Positions 60,941 through 64,000 of a stretch of DNA of 64,000 nucleotides are shown one piece after another (position 1 is the stretch's first letter; the number at the start of each line of letters is the position of its first letter). The notes under the pieces were generated by a model. It was not told where the DNA came from, did not search any database, and saw nothing but the letters and a program-made list of their open reading frames with translations. Source of the stretch: Tractidigestivibacter sp050946515 (GTDB taxonomy: Bacteria > Actinomycetota > Coriobacteriia > Coriobacteriales > Atopobiaceae); assembly GCF_050946515.1 (NCBI RefSeq), contig NZ_JBMNUX010000010.1, positions 1 through 64,000 on the forward strand. Direction: 5' to 3'. A program made the translations under genes and the position numbers.

Positions 60941-62956
60941 ATGGCTAACGACAGCTCGGCGTTCCAGGCTGAGGGGAAGAATCTGGAACACCTGATGAGG
61001 GATGGTGCCTACTCAATACCCCTCTACCAGAGGCCATACGTGTGGAAGACCGAGCAGAACTCTCGACTATGGGAGGACGTCTGCGGCTGCTTCGAGAGCG
61101 GAACGAACCACTTTCTCGGTTCGCTGGTGCTGATGAACTACAAGCGGGATAAGACCTCCCAGCCAGGGCAAGCGGATGAGTTAAATGACCGTGCGGTCAA
61201 AGTCTATAGCGTCGTCGACGGCCAGCAGCGCCTAATGTCAATCACGCTGATGCTCGCGGCCGTATGCGCGGACATGTACAAGTACGAGGACATGTTCAAG
61301 AATCTTCCCGACGTCGACCAGCAGAACCTCGAAGATTGGGACGTTATAAAGGTAGAAATGATGAACTGCCTCGTCGTCAGGGAAGATCGGGACTACCACT
61401 CAAAGACGGGGAAAGGCCACATACCGAGGGTCATCCCTGGGCGCACGTCATATGAGGCATATAAGAGCGCGATGAACCGCGAGACGGATGGAATCGGGAA
61501 GAGGAGCAGGACGTCAAGAGCCTATCGCTACTACGAAAACGAGGTGCGGAAGCTGCGCGAGTGCGCCCTCCCGATAACCAAAGAATCGCAGCCGAACAGG
61601 GTTGGGGCATCGGCGGCAGAATTCCTCGGCTTCTACCAGAGACTGTACGTGGCCATTGCCCGCAGGATGATATTCGTGAGAATCGTATGCGCCGAGGAAG
61701 AGGACCCGTTCCAGGTATTCGAGTCTCTCAACGGAACGGGGCTGGACCTGACCTCGTCAGACCGTATAAAGAACCAGCTCATGGGCAAGGGGAGCACAGA
61801 GAACCCTCCCTTCACGATGAGCAACGTCTCCAGCGAGTGGGAGAATCTGCGGGAAAAGGTTCGGGGTCAAACTAAGAGGAGAGACGAGCCCAGCCGTGAA
61901 AGCGACCTGGACAAATTCTTTGGGGTCCTGCTGTTTGTGAAGCGCCACGAGAGGGTGTCGAGAAAGGACCTGCCCAAGGAGTTTGCGCATGCCTACTTCG
62001 ATAGGGGCTGGGATGTGAGGAGAACCTTCCGAGACCTGCTCGCATCGGCGGACAACTACCGCGCGATAGTACGACAGGAGCCAATCGAACTGAGCTCCGG
62101 AAAGATGTGGAAGCCGGGGGAAGATCTCGCCGAGGTGCTTAACGGTATTCAAAGCAACAATCCGAAGCAGTCGCTGGTCCCATTGATGGCTGCGGCAGAC
62201 GCGGTCGGTATAGAGAGCCGGGAGTTCGATCAAATCGCGAACGTGCTGCTGGTAATGCTGGTACGGCACAAGGTTTGCGAGAGGCCGGAGAACGAGCTGG
62301 ACAAAGCATTCGGGGAATTCTGCGAAAGAATTTCGGAGGACACGGTCGACAGCGCGATATCACTCCTGAAGACGCATACGGTTGGGGACGAGGCTTTCCG
62401 CCGGGCGTTCTCAGAGCTTGAGTTCGATCCGGATAAGTCAAGCGAAATGGACAGGGCGAGGTACTATCTCACGTCAATCGAGAACTATCTCAGGAGACAA
62501 GACGATGGGAATGACAGGCTGAATACGGGGGAGACGCTGCCGGTCGAGCACATCATCCCACAGGACTTTATCCCGGAGGACTGGTTCGAGGGATATCCGG
62601 AGGAGGCTGCCAGGTTCAAGGGCGAATCGGGTGAGGACGACGAGGAGTATCGACAGGAATTCCTGACATCGACGATTCAGGGAATAGGAAATCTCTGCCT
62701 TCTGAGGAAGGCGGAGAACAGTAAGGCGAGCAACAAGAATTTCAAGAAGAAGCTCGAGGTCTACAGGACGCCTGCCAAAACCGGAGAGTCGCCTAGGGGG
62801 ACCTTCAAGCTGGTTGATCAAATCGTCGAGAACAAGATGGTCATCGACGGTCAGGAGCGAGTCATCGTGGAAGAGGGGAAGACGTTCTCGACCGATGCGG
62901 TCCAACGCCGCGCCGAGGTCCTCGCTGATTATGCGCTAAAGATCTGGAAGAACTAA
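60941..62956 (+). CDS. DUF262/DUF1524 (GmrSD-like) defence protein
   Basis: A 671-residue protein of the GmrS/GmrD-fusion type, related to modification-dependent restriction and other anti-phage nucleases. The DUF262 domain shows IPLYQRPYVW, VVDGQQRLMSITLML (DGQQR at 93-97) and FESLNGTGLDLTSSDRIKN. The C-terminal DUF1524 HNH-like nuclease has VEHIIPQ near residue 535 and GNLCLLRKAENSKASN, continuing with NFKKK. Its base composition is visibly lower in GC, with more AGA/AGG/ATA codons, than the endonuclease before and the methyltransferase after it. It therefore seems to have a different origin. It starts 50 bases after the endonuclease stop. Confidence 0.88.
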   Translation: MANDSSAFQAEGKNLEHLMRDGAYSIPLYQRPYVWKTEQNSRLWEDVCGCFESGTNHFLGSLVLMNYKRDKTSQPGQADELNDRAVKVYSVVDGQQRLMSITLMLAAVCADMYKYEDMFKNLPDVDQQNLEDWDVIKVEMMNCLVVREDRDYHSKTGKGHIPRVIPGRTSYEAYKSAMNRETDGIGKRSRTSRAYRYYENEVRKLRECALPITKESQPNRVGASAAEFLGFYQRLYVAIARRMIFVRIVCAEEEDPFQVFESLNGTGLDLTSSDRIKNQLMGKGSTENPPFTMSNVSSEWENLREKVRGQTKRRDEPSRESDLDKFFGVLLFVKRHERVSRKDLPKEFAHAYFDRGWDVRRTFRDLLASADNYRAIVRQEPIELSSGKMWKPGEDLAEVLNGIQSNNPKQSLVPLMAAADAVGIESREFDQIANVLLVMLVRHKVCERPENELDKAFGEFCERISEDTVDSAISLLKTHTVGDEAFRRAFSELEFDPDKSSEMDRARYYLTSIENYLRRQDDGNDRLNTGETLPVEHIIPQDFIPEDWFEGYPEEAARFKGESGEDDEEYRQEFLTSTIQGIGNLCLLRKAENSKASNKNFKKKLEVYRTPAKTGESPRGTFKLVDQIVENKMVIDGQERVIVEEGKTFSTDAVQRRAEVLADYALKIWKN

Positions 62957-63005
62957 GGCGGGGAAACGGGGCCGGCCCAAAGTTCCGAATGGGCGACGGA
63001 GATAA

Positions 63006-63037
63006 TTGTCTGACGGATCGGCTACTATGATCGGCTA
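63006..63037 (+). promoter_or_regulatory. Methyltransferase promoter with GATC-containing direct repeats
   Basis: TTGTCT (63006-63011) and TATGAT (63026-63031) look like -35 and -10 boxes, although the 14-base spacing is short. GATCGGCTA occurs twice, at 63016-63024 and 63029-63037, 13 bases apart. The second copy overlaps the -10. Confidence 0.5.
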
Positions 63038-63068
63038 GGAAGTGTCCACAGGCAGCGATTGGAGAAAC

Positions 63069-64000
63069 GTGGGCGAGATCAGGGTGGCCGAGCTCTTCGC
63101 GGGCGTCGGCGGTTTCAGGCTGGGCCTCGAGGGCTACAGCGACCAGGCGCGCGGCTGGGACCTCCCGGCGGCGGGTCCCTACAGGACGGTGTGGGCGAAC
63201 CAGTGGGAGCCGGGCACCGACAGGCGCCAGTTCGCCGCGCGCTGCTACGAGGCTCGCTTCGGCGAGGGCTCGGTCGTCAACGAGGACATAGACGCGGTCC
63301 TAGACGAGTACGAGGCGGGGGAGCGCGAGATCCCCGACGTCGACATGGTGGTCGGCGGCTTCCCCTGCCAGGACTACTCGGTGGCCAGGCCGCTCTCCCA
63401 GGCCGCCGGCATCGAGGGCAAGAAGGGCGTCCTGTGGTGGGACATCTACCGCTTCCTGCGCATCCAGCTCGCGAAGTCGGAGGGCAACGCCCGCTACTGC
63501 ATGTTCGAGAACGTCGACAGGCTTCTCAAGAGCCCCGCCAGGCAGCGCGGCCGCGACTTCGCGATCATCCTGTCGTGCCTGGCATCGCTCGGCTACTCGG
63601 TGGAGTGGCGGGTGGTCAACAGCGCCGAGTACGGCTTCCCCCAGAGGCGCAAGCGCGTGTACATCTACGCGGAGCGGGGCGCGTCCTGGGACGCTGATGG
63701 CCGACTGACCGATGGGGTCATGGCCAGGGCGTTCCCGATGGAGCCGCCAGAGGGAATCTCCCACGTCGAGATACCCGCCGACCCCTACGAGGCGACCCAG
63801 TCGTTCAACATCGGCGGGAGGACGTCCCCCTTCCTGGAGGCCGGCGTCATGGTCGGGAACGTGGCGTCCACATGCGCCGTGACCGAGCGCTACGGCGGCC
63901 CGAGGGCGACCCTGGGCGACGTGCTCGTCCCCGACTCGGAGGTGCCGCCCGAGTTCTACGTGCCCCCCGAGCAGGTGCCCAGGTGGGAGTACCTGAAGGG
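63069..64000 (+). CDS. C5-cytosine DNA methyltransferase (cut by right edge)
   Basis: The first 310 residues of a 5-methylcytosine methyltransferase; the gene runs out of the window. Motif I is FAGVGGFRLGL (S-adenosylmethionine binding), motif IV is GGFPCQDYSVA with the catalytic Cys100, motif VI is MFENVDRLLKSP, and motif VIII is GFPQRRKRVYIY. The target-recognition region begins near the edge. The GTG start at 63069 has GGAG 4 bases upstream. With a Sau3AI-type endonuclease upstream, it is most likely the cognate M.Sau3AI-like enzyme that methylates the C of GATC. Confidence 0.92.
   Translation, partial: MGEIRVAELFAGVGGFRLGLEGYSDQARGWDLPAAGPYRTVWANQWEPGTDRRQFAARCYEARFGEGSVVNEDIDAVLDEYEAGEREIPDVDMVVGGFPCQDYSVARPLSQAAGIEGKKGVLWWDIYRFLRIQLAKSEGNARYCMFENVDRLLKSPARQRGRDFAIILSCLASLGYSVEWRVVNSAEYGFPQRRKRVYIYAERGASWDADGRLTDGVMARAFPMEPPEGISHVEIPADPYEATQSFNIGGRTSPFLEAGVMVGNVASTCAVTERYGGPRATLGDVLVPDSEVPPEFYVPPEQVPRWEYLK

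Noticed and set aside
63059..63697. 212-codon ORF overlapping the methyltransferase
   Set aside because: It is in the wrong frame. The GTG frame at 63069 shows all C5-methyltransferase motifs and stays open to the edge.

Overview
The window looks like a chromosomal segment of a high-GC, Gram-positive, probably anaerobic or microaerophilic actinobacterium, most likely of the class Coriobacteriia (Olsenella, Atopobium or Collinsella relatives). This is inferred from overall protein style and gene content: a split transketolase, a glycyl radical enzyme with its activase, rubredoxins, a SARP/BTAD-type regulator, Veg-ispE linkage, and a MurE-type ligase without the meso-diaminopimelate signature. 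No species can be named from the sequence alone.

Positions 1-120 are the end of an IS3-like insertion sequence reading off the left edge. From about 260 to 30,600 the window is mostly core housekeeping on the plus strand: a large regulator, secA, prfB, a YitT membrane protein, a sugar-phosphate trio (transaldolase/FSA plus split transketolase), ftsE-ftsX, rnr, a TPR protein, smpB with ssrA (tmRNA) about 2.5 kb later, two rubredoxin-type redox proteins, rplM-rpsI, glmM, glmS, and an acpS-nnr-alr-udg-tsaE cluster. A tRNA-Glu and two tandem paralogous repeat proteins follow on the minus strand, then cstA.

From about 35,500 to 51,100 lies a coherent deoxynucleoside uptake and catabolism region. 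A Tat-type lipoprotein, a two-domain ATPase and two permeases import nucleosides. Cdd, DeoA/Pdp and DeoD turn them into (deoxy)ribose-1-phosphate, DeoB makes the 5-phosphate, and DeoC splits it to acetaldehyde and glyceraldehyde-3-phosphate. An iron-type alcohol dehydrogenase sits just before deoC and could dispose of the acetaldehyde. A YjjI-type glycyl radical enzyme, its YjjW activase and a Crp/Fnr regulator form a convergent minus-strand operon beside deoC, the same linkage known from the E. coli yjjW-yjjI-deoCABD locus. An HTH-PfkB kinase is divergent from deoB across a region rich in inverted repeats.

From 51,200 to 57,900 there is housekeeping again: murE-like ligase, tRNA-Val, rph, rdgB, nagB, a proline peptidase, veg and ispE. 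At 57,947 a tRNA-Pro gene marks the edge of a genomic island. Behind it are decayed mobile-element parts: a possible integrase tail, a fragment holding three 13-bp palindromic iteron-like repeats, and a frameshifted VirD4/TraG fragment. Next comes a defence module: a Sau3AI/MutH-type restriction endonuclease, a DUF262/DUF1524 (GmrSD-like) protein, and a C5-cytosine methyltransferase cut by the right edge. The methyltransferase promoter carries a 9-bp direct repeat starting with GATC, the site expected for a Sau3AI-like system, with one copy overlapping the -10 box. This suggests that the module senses its own methylation.
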